Shown: positions 16,383-26,688, counted from the stretch's first letter. The stretch: 64,000 bases of DNA from Paenibacillus helianthi (GCF_001909055.1 NZ_LVWI01000036.1:1-64000); one strand, 5' to 3'. Notes: generated by a model not told the origin, from the letters alone. Made by a program: numbers and translations.

Positions 16383-19169
16383 TTACACTTGCTTGAATTC
16401 GATCCAGTCGATCTGAAGACCCGGCTTCACAAAATCCAATTTCAGCTCATACAGACCCGCTTCCAGCTCAATCTTCACAAGCTTCTGCTTGATCCATCTA
16501 CCGTCCGTACCGTTCGTCTGAATGGTCGCCATCATCTGACCGTTCAAGGTCACATTGCATGCGCTTTGCGCCAATTCCGTCTCTGTGGACATGATACCCA
16601 CGATAATCCGGTACCCCCCTGCTTGTTCCACTTTTACAAAGGTCGATCCCGCTTTGGAAGGTTTCACCTGGGCATTCCCGGTCAGAGATTGCGCCAATTC
16701 TTCCGAAAGGGCAGGATTCGCCTTGAAGCTCTCCACCGTTTCCTCACTTACATGGGGTCTTGTGAACACCGGCGCATTCATAATGAACCGGCAGATGTTC
16801 ATAGCAGAGCGCTGAAGCTCTCCACGGGTCAGTGAGCCATTATCCAGTGAATCCAGGGTGTTGTCATCATAAGCGTTGACTTCCGAGCCATAATTGCTGA
16901 CAACCATGTATACGTCATTTTGGGCACGGACCATCCAGTTCATATACTTGCGGTCTGCCGGGCCTCCATCCACAACATCGTTCATAATCGCCCACCAGTC
17001 CGTCATTACGATACCTTGGAAGCCCCATTCTCCGCGGAGAATCGTGGTATTCAGATCATAATTGGAAGCAGCCCAATGTCCGTTCACCGGATTATAGGAG
17101 GTCATGATCGAGTTCGCGCCGCCTTCTTTTACCGCAATCTCAAAGCCCTTAAGATAAATCTCGCGGACCGCGCGTTCCGATACGATAGCATCCACCTTGC
17201 TGCGGTGCTTCTCCTGGTTGTTGCAGGCGAAGTGCTTCAGGGTGGCATTAGAGCCGCCTTTCATAATCCCGCGTGTGCATGCCGCCGCAAAGACGCCTGA
17301 AATCAGCGGGTCCTCCGAAAAATACTCAAAGTTGCGTCCATTCAGCGGACTGCGGCGGATATTCAGCCCTGGTCCAAGCAAAGTGTCCACGCTGTTTCTA
17401 ACCAGCTCCAGGCCTTCCATGACATAGAGCTCTTCAACCAGTTCCGCATTCCAGGTTGCCGCAAGCAGCGTTCCAATGGGAACCTGAGTCGCCTTGTGTC
17501 CGCTGTCCATCCGGATCCCGGAAGGGCCGTCTGCGGTACAAGCTACCGGAATACCATAGCTGAACAGCTGGTCGCTGACCCCGCCAAAGGCCGACGCTGT
17601 ACCCGGTGTAACCAGCGGACTGCTCATCCCTTCGCCTCTGACGATTACCGCGAGATCCTGGTCGCTCAGTTGGGCGATGAACGTGGTCATCTCTACTTTT
17701 CCGTCATGCACATCTCTTAAGGTATAGCCTTGATACCCGGTCTGCGTAAGCGTTGCAGGCAGATTCTGCTCAATCCGCTCTTTCATCGAAACCTTGCGTG
17801 TTGGAACGGCAGCGTATACCAATTCATAGGAACCGTCTTCCTTGCGGGCTCCAGGCATCATCCGGGTGAACCCTTCGGTTGGCGCCAGCGCTTCCTGCAG
17901 CTGCTCCACCACCTCAAGAGCCTCCAGTACATAACCGCTGCGTCCCTCTACCTGAACTTCTGCTGCCTTTTTAATGCTGCTTCCTACATAAATACGGTAG
18001 GTTCCCGCTTCCAGCACATAGGCCGAAGGATGCCCGGTCACGCCAGCGTCATCATAGGAGGCCATCGAATGAACCGGGAAGCTCACTGTCAGACGCTGCG
18101 ACTCTCCCGGCTGAAGAACCCCGGTCTTTCCGAAGGCTGCCAGCACTTTGGCCGGTTGTCCCAGCTTGCCTTGCGGAGCTTCGTAATAGACCTGTACAAC
18201 CTCTTTTCCGGCAAAATCGGTTCCCGTATTCGTTACGGTTACCCCAATCTCAGCGAAGGTCTTGCCTGCCCGGCTGACCAGCCTGGCTTCTTCCGGCTCG
18301 ATGGAGAACGTAGTGTAGGAAATCCCGTAGCCGAACTCAAACTGAACCTTTTCCGGACAGAAGGTTTCAAAATAACGGTACCCCACATAAATATCTTCCT
18401 GATAAAAGTTTTTGAATTCATTACCGTAGTTTGCAGTCGAAGGATAGTCCTTGATCGAATAAGCAATCGTATCCGTCAATTTACCGCTTGGCGTCACTTC
18501 TCCTGCCAGTACATCGGCAATGGCATTGCCCCCTTCCATCCCGCCGTGCCAGGAGTAAATCACACTTGGAATAGGGTGCGCATAGCTGTTATCGTTCAGC
18601 CAGCTCATATCGATAATATTCGAGACATTCAGCACAACGACCGTTTGCTCGAAATAAGCCGTCACCTGCTTCAGCATCGTCTGTTCATCTGCCGTCAACT
18701 TGTAGCTCCCCGGCGCGTCAGCATTATCCTGATCTTCTCCCGCCGTACGTCCAATGACGATAACCGCCTTGTCCGATTTGCTTCTTGCCTGCGATACCAG
18801 CTCATCCGTTAGCGGCATTTCCTTCTGGTGCCAAGGCTCTGCTGCCCAGGCTCCGCCGCCATTGTCAAACGGATTCTGCTGAATCCACTTCTCGTAGACG
18901 GCCGCCAGCTCTTCATTGACAGCCAGATTCTTCTTACTTCGCAGTCCATCCAATACATTGGTTGTATACGAGACATGCACGCTTCCGCCTGAGCCTGTAC
19001 CGCTGCGGTAATAATTCACTTGAGTTCTGCCAAAAACCGAAACGGTTTCACCACCGCGCAGCGGAAGCACCTGGCCTTCATTGCGCAGCAGCACCGCGCC
19101 TTCCGCACCTACGGTCCGGCTGAATTCTGCAAAACCCTCTAATGGAACTCCTAATTGCTGTGTAGTCAA
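16383..19169 (-). CDS. Permuted GH3 beta-glucosidase with C-terminal CBM-like domain
   Basis: A 928-residue glycoside hydrolase family 3 enzyme whose domains are in swapped order. The GH3 C-terminal domain is first (residues about 25-285, with acid/base candidate E145 in AGEDQDN and GVSYTTF-type GISYTTF at 282-288). Next is a fibronectin III-like domain (about 305-405). The TIM-barrel domain is last (about 495-800: ADGPSGIRM, KHFACNNQE, nucleophile D724 in VMTDWW). Residues 850-928 resemble a CBM6/35-like beta-sandwich (LEAGLYELKLDF). No signal peptide is present, so it probably acts on imported beta-glucosides. The start is backed by GGAGGAAACAAATTTG. Swapped-order GH3 enzymes are known in ruminal Clostridia. 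Confidence 0.9.
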   Translation of the reverse strand: MTTQQLGVPLEGFAEFSRTVGAEGAVLLRNEGQVLPLRGGETVSVFGRTQVNYYRSGTGSGGSVHVSYTTNVLDGLRSKKNLAVNEELAAVYEKWIQQNPFDNGGGAWAAEPWHQKEMPLTDELVSQARSKSDKAVIVIGRTAGEDQDNADAPGSYKLTADEQTMLKQVTAYFEQTVVVLNVSNIIDMSWLNDNSYAHPIPSVIYSWHGGMEGGNAIADVLAGEVTPSGKLTDTIAYSIKDYPSTANYGNEFKNFYQEDIYVGYRYFETFCPEKVQFEFGYGISYTTFSIEPEEARLVSRAGKTFAEIGVTVTNTGTDFAGKEVVQVYYEAPQGKLGQPAKVLAAFGKTGVLQPGESQRLTVSFPVHSMASYDDAGVTGHPSAYVLEAGTYRIYVGSSIKKAAEVQVEGRSGYVLEALEVVEQLQEALAPTEGFTRMMPGARKEDGSYELVYAAVPTRKVSMKERIEQNLPATLTQTGYQGYTLRDVHDGKVEMTTFIAQLSDQDLAVIVRGEGMSSPLVTPGTASAFGGVSDQLFSYGIPVACTADGPSGIRMDSGHKATQVPIGTLLAATWNAELVEELYVMEGLELVRNSVDTLLGPGLNIRRSPLNGRNFEYFSEDPLISGVFAAACTRGIMKGGSNATLKHFACNNQEKHRSKVDAIVSERAVREIYLKGFEIAVKEGGANSIMTSYNPVNGHWAASNYDLNTTILRGEWGFQGIVMTDWWAIMNDVVDGGPADRKYMNWMVRAQNDVYMVVSNYGSEVNAYDDNTLDSLDNGSLTRGELQRSAMNICRFIMNAPVFTRPHVSEETVESFKANPALSEELAQSLTGNAQVKPSKAGSTFVKVEQAGGYRIIVGIMSTETELAQSACNVTLNGQMMATIQTNGTDGRWIKQKLVKIELEAGLYELKLDFVKPGLQIDWIEFKQV

Positions 19170-19368
19170 ATTTGTTTCCTCCTGATTGTCATTTCCTTAT
19201 CCATATCTTACTATAAAGAATCCCCTATCAAGAATCAAAGGGATTGTGGTCTATACAAACTGTACTTGAGATTTTGTCCAAGCGGGATTTGGTCGTGACT
19301 GCGGAGAATGTTTGGACTTCCGGCCGCTGTTATGCTCAGACGATCTCTAGCAGGAGGTGCTATAGCAT

Positions 19369-19399
19369 AAAAAAAGCCCCCGGGAATCGGGAGCTTTCT
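19369..19399 (-). terminator. Terminator after the small secreted protein gene
   Basis: AAGCTCCCG/CGGGGGCTT-type stem (one G-U pair) with T7 on the minus strand, 20 bases past the stop codon. Confidence 0.85.
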
Positions 19400-19416
19400 C
19401 AACAGCAAAACTTGAA

Positions 19417-19923
19417 TTAATTTGTAACATCGGAAATAGATGAACCAGTTTTTCCGAAAAATTCTCCATTAACGTTACTACCGCCACCACTCCATTGAAG
19501 CGTATAGTCTCCACCACGCATGCCTTGTTCGTAACCATGTTCGAAATTTTTCCACGTAATGGATCCATTTCCTGAAATTACCTCGGAAAAATATACCCAA
19601 CCTGAATTTTTGTGTGTTAAGCTAACAGTAACTGAACTGCTACTATAGTTTTTCATAAGCAGTTTAATATGGCCAAATCCACCATTAATAGTAAAGGTTT
19701 TTGGTACAACTGCGCCTCCCGTTACGGTACCCCCAATGGGGTTGGACGTATCAATAACAAATGGGCTTATCAATTGACCTTCGACAAAAGGATTACTAAT
19801 GGGACTTACATTTGATTCAGGAGTTACATTCTCCTGAGTTGTACTTGGTGAAGCAAAAGCAGTTATCGCTGTTGTTATCATAGCTAAAGATAATGTCGCA
19901 AAAAAAGCACTTCTTTTCTTCAT
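19417..19923 (-). CDS. Small secreted protein, unknown family
   Basis: A 168-residue exported protein that I do not recognise. Residues 1-25 are a signal peptide (MKKRSAFFATLSLAMITTAI, cleavage near AFA-SP). The mature part is Ser/Thr/Asn-rich and beta-strand-like (GFGHIKLLMKNYSSSSVTVS, then LTHKNSGWVYFSEVISGNGS), which fits a small extracellular beta-sandwich. It is AT-richer than its GH3 neighbour. GGGGAAG before the ATG gives the RBS, and a good terminator follows, so it is transcribed alone. Confidence 0.75.
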   Translation of the reverse strand: MKKRSAFFATLSLAMITTAITAFASPSTTQENVTPESNVSPISNPFVEGQLISPFVIDTSNPIGGTVTGGAVVPKTFTINGGFGHIKLLMKNYSSSSVTVSLTHKNSGWVYFSEVISGNGSITWKNFEHGYEQGMRGGDYTLQWSGGGSNVNGEFFGKTGSSISDVTN

Positions 19924-20023
19924 AAAATTACTTCCCCCTCATTTTCTTCGATGTATTAATTGGTTAATAATGTATTAAATATATATTGTTAGTGAAGTAT
20001 TGTCAACTATTTCAAAAAAAGAC

Positions 20024-20221
20024 TTACGTTTTCCATATGTATCGATGCGAGAGAGAATCTCGCTCAGCTATTTGCTCGTCTCCTAGTGGCCTCAACTGCC
20101 CTAATGTTCCCCTATACTTAATGTCCGCATTTGAACCGCCCGTAAGAGCAGTTAAGACAACATATGTATGTTTTTTCTGGAACCAAAGGAAAACGTGGAA
20201 CTTCGAACCATTTTCATAGTT
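20024..20221 (-). pseudogene. Possible gene remnant, 65 open codons without a start
   Basis: The minus strand reads open from a stop at 20222 to TAA at 20024, giving a protein-like sequence (KHTYVVLTALTGGSNADIKY, then GTLGQLRPLGDEQIAERDSL) with no ATG, GTG or TTG in a plausible position. The family is not recognised. It lies in the 399-base gap between the small secreted gene and the terminator of the giant SLH gene. It could be a decayed mobile-element or toxin gene; a chance open frame is the alternative. Confidence 0.3.
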
Positions 20222-20230
20222 TCAAAAATA

Positions 20231-20278
20231 AAAACGGCTGTCTCACTAGCAGAAAAATCTGCTGGAGACAGCCGTTTT
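20231..20278 (-). terminator. Strong terminator after the SLH hydrolase operon
   Basis: AAAACGGCTGTCTC / GAGACAGCCGTTTT, 14-bp perfect stem with inner AGCAG/CTGCT pairing, 45 bases beyond the stop codon; symmetrical enough to work in both directions. Confidence 0.92.
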
Positions 20279-20322
20279 GTTGATTTCAGTCTTGCTGATG
20301 CTTAAAGTGTCCAGTCAGCCGC

Positions 20323-23300
20323 TTATTCGGCTTGACCAAGCAGCCGGTAGATAACAGCCGCTGCTTGCGCACGGGTAGCTTGTCCTTCTGGGACAAAGCG
20401 TCCATCCGGCATGCCGTTGATCAGTCCGCCGCTGCGCACCGCCTCCACCGCTTCAGCGGCATCCTGCGGCAATTGCTTCAGGTCGGTGAACGGAGTGGTC
20501 GCCACTCCGGTTTCACCCTTCAGTGGAACATTCACGATACCTGCGAGGCGGTAGATCATTATGGCCATTTCCTGGCGGGTAATTTGCTCATTGACCCCGA
20601 AGGAGCCGTCAGCTTTTCCTTTCACAATGCCCAGCTTTTGTGCGCTGGCAATCGGGCCGGTGTACCAGGCTCCCGATTTCACATCACTGAATGCAGGGAC
20701 AGCCGTCTCATCCAGCAGACCGAACACGTTCATCAACATTTTGATGAATTCCGCACGGGTCACGTTAGCTCCCGGCTTAAATGCGCCTGCTTCCGTTCCT
20801 TGGATAGCCCCTCTGGCTGCCAGCGCCTCAATGCTGTCCGCTGCCCAGCCCACGTTCGCTACATCGGTAAAGGCAACATTCGGGCAGAAAATCGCATAGG
20901 TTCCGTTATGCTTCATGTTGAATTCGAACATTCCGGTGGCGGCATTATACTTGCCGCCTGCAACAATCTTGGCTGTTCCGGCATCACTCAGCGTGTAGGC
21001 GACCACTTGATGGCCTTTGTCGCCGGCCTTCAGCACATAAGGCAGTGCCAGCTTGATGCCCTTCGCTTGCAGCGCGGTAGCCGGAAGCGCTGCTCCGTCA
21101 ATATTCAGCGTGATATCGCTGAGCGTTCCCGCTCCCTTGAGGGCGCCCGCTTGCGCTGGCAGGCCCGCAACGTCCACGGCTTTGACCAGCAACGTTAGGC
21201 TGCTGTTACCCGTGTACGATTTCAGGAAGCTCTGCGGCAGAGTCACATTCGCAGAGCCGGTCTCAAGCTTCAGCGTGGTCACTGCTTTCGCTGCGGCCAG
21301 CGCTTGCAGCGGAAGTTCTACTGCCACTTGCTTCACGCCCGCTGCCGCTTTAACGGTGACTGTCAACGTGCCGTCTTTGATGTCCTTGGCGGCAGCTTCG
21401 ATATCACCAGCAGCTACCTGCGCTTTGACCGTTCCGTCCGCCAACACAACCGGCTGCACGGCGATACTGCCATTGCTTACGGCAGCGGTCGCGCTAGGGC
21501 TTGGTTTCGGTGTAGGCGAACTTGTGCCGGAACCGGACGATGGAACGTACGGCGTAGCCGTTGGCGTCGGTGATGGCGTCGGCGTCGGCGTTGCTGACGG
21601 AAGCAGCTTCAACCCGCCAATTGCCGACGCCAGTCCGCTTAACGCCGCATCAATATCCGCCTGTGTAGCGGTCCCGCTCTCCAGCAGAAGCGAGGCATGG
21701 CTAATGGCTTCTGCGAGTACCGTCCAGCTCGCTTCGGTATACAGCTCCTGCTTCAAACCTTTTGCTTCTTTAAGCTTTTCCTCCAACAGACTGGTATTAA
21801 CCGGCAGATTCACAGTTACAAGCGTCAGCGTATAGGTGTGCGTTGTAGTCTGATCGGCAGCCGTTACCTTCACTTTGTATCCCGTTTTCAAATCCGTTGC
21901 CAGAGTGGCAGCATCGCTTTCATAGACGGCAAAGGTAACTCCAGCCCGTACAGTCAATCCCTCTGTCAACTGCTTCAGGGTCGTAGTCTCAGGCACAATA
22001 ATTTCCTTCGCCACCTGATCCAGCGAACCGCCCGGAATCGTGATGCCGCTGATGGAAGCATTGTGCTCCTCTACCGGCTTGAGCGCTTCAAAAGCGTTCT
22101 TCAACGCTTTGTAAGCCGTATCAATATCGCCTTCGGTGGATGAGTCATTTTTGTAGACCTCTGTTGCAGCCAGCAGAGCGGCGTGCAGCGCATCCCACTG
22201 TTCCGGCGTTCCGCTGTAGTTATCTTCGTTCACTGCCGGGTCGGCAGCCGTGTCGATCGCCGTTTTCAGACGCGTCTTGTCATACTTGACATAGATGCGG
22301 CAGCTTGCCCGCAGCTCGCTTCCTTCCACCTTGCCCAGAACAACAAAGTCGGTGGCAATGGTCAGCTTGTTCGGTGGAACTTCATCCCACACCACGCTTG
22401 CCTGCCCTCTTGTTTTGTCCGCATAGGTTACAGTCACTTTGGCAGGCAGAACTGGCATTACGTTTACCGTTGTATTGACTGAGACCGGCTCAATGGCTGT
22501 AATCGCTCCGTGATCGGCCGGAATCGGCTCTTCCCCGCCGGATTTGGCCGAAATGGCGCGCCATTCCTTAAGTCCGGTATAGGAGCCGCCTTGCTTCACC
22601 ATCGTCAGCCGCAGCTTGTCGGTCGTAACCTCATTAAAGGTGACCTCGTTGAAGCTGTCCTTCTCCATCTTCTTCTCGCTCAGACCGCTGACAGGTACGA
22701 ATTTACCCGCCGCGCTGTCCCAATATTCGAAGCTGTAGTCGGCAGGAACGATTACTCCGCCGCCATCATCGAAGAAATACAGCGAGCTTCCGGAGAGAGT
22801 CACCGGACGTTTCCACGAGTATTGTACCCAGTGGCTGCTGCCGGGACCGCCCCAGTTTCCATATTGGGTTTCAATATCCTTGTCGCCAAGACCATTTGAA
22901 ATAAGCGGGATATAACCGTCATTGATTGCGTACACATTCTCCCAAGCTGAAGTATACGAGGCGCTTGGCGTTGCCAGCAGAGCCGCATTTCTGTAGCGCA
23001 GGCTATCTATGGCCGACCGCAGCTGGTCCGTTGTGGCCTGCACTTCCTCCAGGGTGTATTGGTCTTTGGCAAGCAGCGCCTTGGCCGCGGTCAGCGTAGT
23101 TTGCAGCCCCTGCCACGATTCAGGCGTAAAGTCGTTCTGATTCCGCACAAGTGGTCCCTGCTCCGAATTCCTATCCGCGAATTTCGCAATCATGTCGGAC
23201 AATTCGGCGGTCGCTACAAACACGGTAACCGGTACATCGACTTTAGTAACCTGATCTCCGTCGCTGACGCTCAGCTCATATTTATATTCACCTACCGTCT

Positions 23301-26300
23301 TGAACGTGGCTTTCAGGACAGCTTGATCCAGCACAGGCGCTTCAACCTGGCCTTCACCGGAGACAAGCTTCCACTGATAGGTCAGCTTGCCGCTGGGCAG
23401 GCCGTCATCCTGAATGGTCGGTACAAGGGTCAGCGGAGCGTCCTGCTCCACCTTCACCGGCGTATCCAGCATCACCTTCGGCGCACGGTTGGCCGCAGGC
23501 GTAACTTGTAGATTGTTGTTGTAAATCTGAATTTCCTTGATGCCGGTTCCAAAACCTGAAGCATGGGTGAAATTGACGCGAATCGCTGCCGTATCCACCG
23601 CCTTGAACTCCACATTGTTGTAGTTGGAGGTTACATAATCCGGATAACGGAATTGCCCCTCCACCGGTTTCCAGGTCGTACCATCGGCATCCAGATATTC
23701 CACACCGAAGGTCTGCGGAGCGTCATAGCCATTAGGACGCCGGTCGTTGTAGAAGTAGACCTTCACGTTATCTACCTTATGAGTGCTGTCGAACTTGAAG
23801 GTCACTGTATCGGACGGATTCGGCGATCCGCCGAACAAAGCTGTATTGGACGTATGATTAATAGAAGCAATCGTTGAACCGTCCGCCAGATTTTTCACAT
23901 CCGATCCGCTCTTGATATAACTGGATTCAACAGTGGTTCCAGCCGCAAGCGCCAGATTCTCACCGCTGTGCACAACGTCAACACCGGCTTTGTTGAACAT
24001 ATCAACCGCTTTTTCATTGCCGGCCAGGGAAGTCTCATCAGCTGCGGCCAGTTTGATAGCGCTGCCTTTTTGGAATAATACCTGTGTCTTCGAGTTATCG
24101 CCTACGGCGCCCGGAACATCACCCGAAGGTTTCTCCACTTTGCCTGTAGCTGTATCAAAAATGATATGCGACATTTCATTGGTGGTCATCACACGCTCGC
24201 CATTAATGAAGAGTGAATAACCGGCTGGAATACCTTTGTAGTAAGGATTGCTGTCCGAATATTTTGCCGGGTCCTGCCAGACAATCGACAGGTTGGCATC
24301 ATGATAACGCACATTGTCCACTGCGAAGTGATCATATTTGACATTGATCGGCCACAGCTCGATTTTGTCATCCGTTCTCGGCTGCAGTCCGGCCATATCC
24401 TCCATGACCGTGTAATTCATCATGCCCAGCGTATCGTGGTGAATCCATGCCCGTACCATTTTGCCGCTCGGGTTCGGCGGGTTATCCTTGGTCCAAGGTG
24501 TGCCGAAGAAATAATCCTCCAGCCAGAAGAACTCATTGGAATCCAGATGATCCGTATCGCCCGGATTCACTGTATGCAGCCATGCACCCCAGTCGAACAG
24601 TGTTTTATAGGTGTCACTGTTGATGTTGTTCACCGGATAATAGCGCAGTGAAGCACGAATAGTATTGATATAATTGCCGAAGTTACACCAAGCGAACTGG
24701 TCGGTGCCGAAGGCATCCGTCTCGCCGTTCTTGAACGCATCCACCCGCTTCATAATGCTGTTTTGATCAGCAGTGAAGAACGGGAAGATCGGATAATAAT
24801 CCGGATCAGCGTAATCGTACAGTTGGGTCAAATACTTGGACTCATATCCAGTCTCCCCTGCCTTTGGCACGACGCCGAAGTTGAACACGAACATGTTGTT
24901 GTCGCGCCACGGATCGAATACATCCTTGCTGCCTTCCACTTTTTTATGCAAAAAGCTGCCGTCTCCGTTGGTATCCGCTTTACCGTCGCCGTCAAAGTCC
25001 TTATTGTCATACCACATATTCGTCAAAATGGCCTGCTGGATCTTGCCGGCAATCTCCTTCATCTGCGCGGCCTTTGTCTTATCGCCAAGCTGCTCATACA
25101 TTTGTTGTGCGGCTACTGCATTGGCATACTCTGTGGACGATCCGTCCAGACGGGCATAGTTGCCGCCGCCTTTCCAGTGCATCGAGACCGTGTCGCCGTC
25201 GTTGCCGGTAATCGGCCCGTGGTTATAGTAGACCAGGTCCGGGTCTGTACCCTTGAAATGAGCCAGCGTGCCAGTTACATCGTTCGCTGAGAAATCAGCG
25301 AATTTCTTCAACACCTTATCCCCGCCGCCGTAGATTTTGTAAGCTTCCCAGCCTACCTGCGAGGAGTTCTGCATCATATCCCAGGTCCAGATGTTGGGCC
25401 GGCCAGGGTTATTCTTATAGTTGGCATTCTCGGAATATTCGCCTTGGGCCAGCCATGTGCCGTAGGCATAAGATGGATCACGCAGCCATTTCAAATCCTG
25501 CAGCGCCCACGGCACGCTGACCGTGATGCCGTTGTTATAGCCGAGTACCCCCTCCATATTCATCGGGAACTGCCAGTCATTGCCGGGAATGTTGGCCTCC
25601 AGCAGATTATAGCGGTTGCTCCACCAGCGATAGTAAAGCACCTTCTTCACATTCTCGTCAGGGACGTCAATGTACGGAATGTTTTGTGCCCACCACTCGT
25701 TGTACTGCTTAACCTGATCGGAGAAAGCCTTTTCATTATTAGCTGCCTTGAAGTCGGCATATTGCGTCTTGGAGGCAGGAATCTCATCTGCCAGCCAGCC
25801 CATGACGACCTTCTGGTCAACCGATCCGCCGGCCGGAACGGTAATCTCTTTGACGAGATCGTTGCCCGCTGGACTCATGCCGTCTCCGCTTAAGTGAACA
25901 TCGACATAGGACATTGCTTCCACATACTTTTCACCGGCCCGTCCGACCATGATCGGAGCGGCAACCCGATTGCCAATGAGTTCATCACCTTCCGCCTTGG
26001 AGACAAATGGCGATTTGACCGTCATCGTTACTGTGACCGGCTGGCTTCCCTTATTGGTAAGCTTCAGCAGGGTAACGGCACTGTTGTAGGCGGAAATGAA
26101 TTTACGCTGGTTGATTTCCAGTCCGCCGCTGGTATAGGTCTGATCCTCGTGGCTGGGATAATTATTGCGTTTGTCCTTGTCCTCCACCAGGCCGCCCGTC
26201 GACAGAGAGATGTTGTACATCGTATCCTTGTTGAGCGTATCCGCATAATGCACTGTGCCGACAAAGCCAAGCTGCGAATTGTCCTGTGTCTTCATGTACA

Positions 26301-26670
26301 GGGCGCTGCCGCGGCTGAACAGCATATTAGCGCTGCTGTCGTCACCGCCATTATCGTCGGGAATGACGCCGCTATTGACCAGCAGTGAATCAAGCCACGG
26401 CAGGTCAGCATTGTCTTTGGCGAACTTGGAAAAATCAAAGTCCTCCATTTTCTTCATCATCTGTCCGATAGTCTCCAGGCTGAAATCCACCGGCTGCTTG
26501 ACGATTTGGTTGCTATCCTTCCACTTCGCCGGACCGTAATCCGTGCCTACCCCTTTATGCACAAAATCCGTCGTATAGTTCGCCGATGCCGGCACAATGC
26601 CGGCATTCAGGGTAACGGCCGTACACAAGGCCGCTACCCAAATCTTTCGATTCCATTTCTTTGTTGCCAT
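20323..26670 (-). CDS. Giant SLH-anchored glycoside hydrolase (2115 residues)
   Basis: An exported multi-domain enzyme held on the cell wall. Signal peptide at 1-30. Residues about 180-830 form an alpha/alpha-toroid hydrolase region similar to GH63/MGH1-like proteins (YYRWWSNRYNLLEANIPGND, FFWLEDYFFGTPW, AWIHHDTLGMMNYTVMEDMA). After it come a discoidin-like domain (about 900-1060), an Ig/PKD-like domain, FIVAR-type helical units, a second discoidin-like domain, a Big_4-like domain, a cadherin-like sandwich, a TPTPTPSPTPTATP linker, a further beta-rich region, and three SLH motifs (about 1910-2110; FTDVANVGWAADSIEAL). It starts 18 bases after the permease gene in an ABC operon, so its products are probably what the transporter imports. 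Substrate is unknown. Confidence 0.88.
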   Translation of the reverse strand: MATKKWNRKIWVAALCTAVTLNAGIVPASANYTTDFVHKGVGTDYGPAKWKDSNQIVKQPVDFSLETIGQMMKKMEDFDFSKFAKDNADLPWLDSLLVNSGVIPDDNGGDDSSANMLFSRGSALYMKTQDNSQLGFVGTVHYADTLNKDTMYNISLSTGGLVEDKDKRNNYPSHEDQTYTSGGLEINQRKFISAYNSAVTLLKLTNKGSQPVTVTMTVKSPFVSKAEGDELIGNRVAAPIMVGRAGEKYVEAMSYVDVHLSGDGMSPAGNDLVKEITVPAGGSVDQKVVMGWLADEIPASKTQYADFKAANNEKAFSDQVKQYNEWWAQNIPYIDVPDENVKKVLYYRWWSNRYNLLEANIPGNDWQFPMNMEGVLGYNNGITVSVPWALQDLKWLRDPSYAYGTWLAQGEYSENANYKNNPGRPNIWTWDMMQNSSQVGWEAYKIYGGGDKVLKKFADFSANDVTGTLAHFKGTDPDLVYYNHGPITGNDGDTVSMHWKGGGNYARLDGSSTEYANAVAAQQMYEQLGDKTKAAQMKEIAGKIQQAILTNMWYDNKDFDGDGKADTNGDGSFLHKKVEGSKDVFDPWRDNNMFVFNFGVVPKAGETGYESKYLTQLYDYADPDYYPIFPFFTADQNSIMKRVDAFKNGETDAFGTDQFAWCNFGNYINTIRASLRYYPVNNINSDTYKTLFDWGAWLHTVNPGDTDHLDSNEFFWLEDYFFGTPWTKDNPPNPSGKMVRAWIHHDTLGMMNYTVMEDMAGLQPRTDDKIELWPINVKYDHFAVDNVRYHDANLSIVWQDPAKYSDSNPYYKGIPAGYSLFINGERVMTTNEMSHIIFDTATGKVEKPSGDVPGAVGDNSKTQVLFQKGSAIKLAAADETSLAGNEKAVDMFNKAGVDVVHSGENLALAAGTTVESSYIKSGSDVKNLADGSTIASINHTSNTALFGGSPNPSDTVTFKFDSTHKVDNVKVYFYNDRRPNGYDAPQTFGVEYLDADGTTWKPVEGQFRYPDYVTSNYNNVEFKAVDTAAIRVNFTHASGFGTGIKEIQIYNNNLQVTPAANRAPKVMLDTPVKVEQDAPLTLVPTIQDDGLPSGKLTYQWKLVSGEGQVEAPVLDQAVLKATFKTVGEYKYELSVSDGDQVTKVDVPVTVFVATAELSDMIAKFADRNSEQGPLVRNQNDFTPESWQGLQTTLTAAKALLAKDQYTLEEVQATTDQLRSAIDSLRYRNAALLATPSASYTSAWENVYAINDGYIPLISNGLGDKDIETQYGNWGGPGSSHWVQYSWKRPVTLSGSSLYFFDDGGGVIVPADYSFEYWDSAAGKFVPVSGLSEKKMEKDSFNEVTFNEVTTDKLRLTMVKQGGSYTGLKEWRAISAKSGGEEPIPADHGAITAIEPVSVNTTVNVMPVLPAKVTVTYADKTRGQASVVWDEVPPNKLTIATDFVVLGKVEGSELRASCRIYVKYDKTRLKTAIDTAADPAVNEDNYSGTPEQWDALHAALLAATEVYKNDSSTEGDIDTAYKALKNAFEALKPVEEHNASISGITIPGGSLDQVAKEIIVPETTTLKQLTEGLTVRAGVTFAVYESDAATLATDLKTGYKVKVTAADQTTTHTYTLTLVTVNLPVNTSLLEEKLKEAKGLKQELYTEASWTVLAEAISHASLLLESGTATQADIDAALSGLASAIGGLKLLPSATPTPTPSPTPTATPYVPSSGSGTSSPTPKPSPSATAAVSNGSIAVQPVVLADGTVKAQVAAGDIEAAAKDIKDGTLTVTVKAAAGVKQVAVELPLQALAAAKAVTTLKLETGSANVTLPQSFLKSYTGNSSLTLLVKAVDVAGLPAQAGALKGAGTLSDITLNIDGAALPATALQAKGIKLALPYVLKAGDKGHQVVAYTLSDAGTAKIVAGGKYNAATGMFEFNMKHNGTYAIFCPNVAFTDVANVGWAADSIEALAARGAIQGTEAGAFKPGANVTRAEFIKMLMNVFGLLDETAVPAFSDVKSGAWYTGPIASAQKLGIVKGKADGSFGVNEQITRQEMAIMIYRLAGIVNVPLKGETGVATTPFTDLKQLPQDAAEAVEAVRSGGLINGMPDGRFVPEGQATRAQAAAVIYRLLGQAE

Positions 26671-26688
26671 CTTTGTCTTGTCTCCTCT

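Noticed and set aside
21053..21835. 260-codon plus-strand frame inside the SLH hydrolase gene
   Set aside because: It is antisense to a well-supported gene; the Ala/Pro/Val-rich composition mirrors its low-complexity C-terminal regions.
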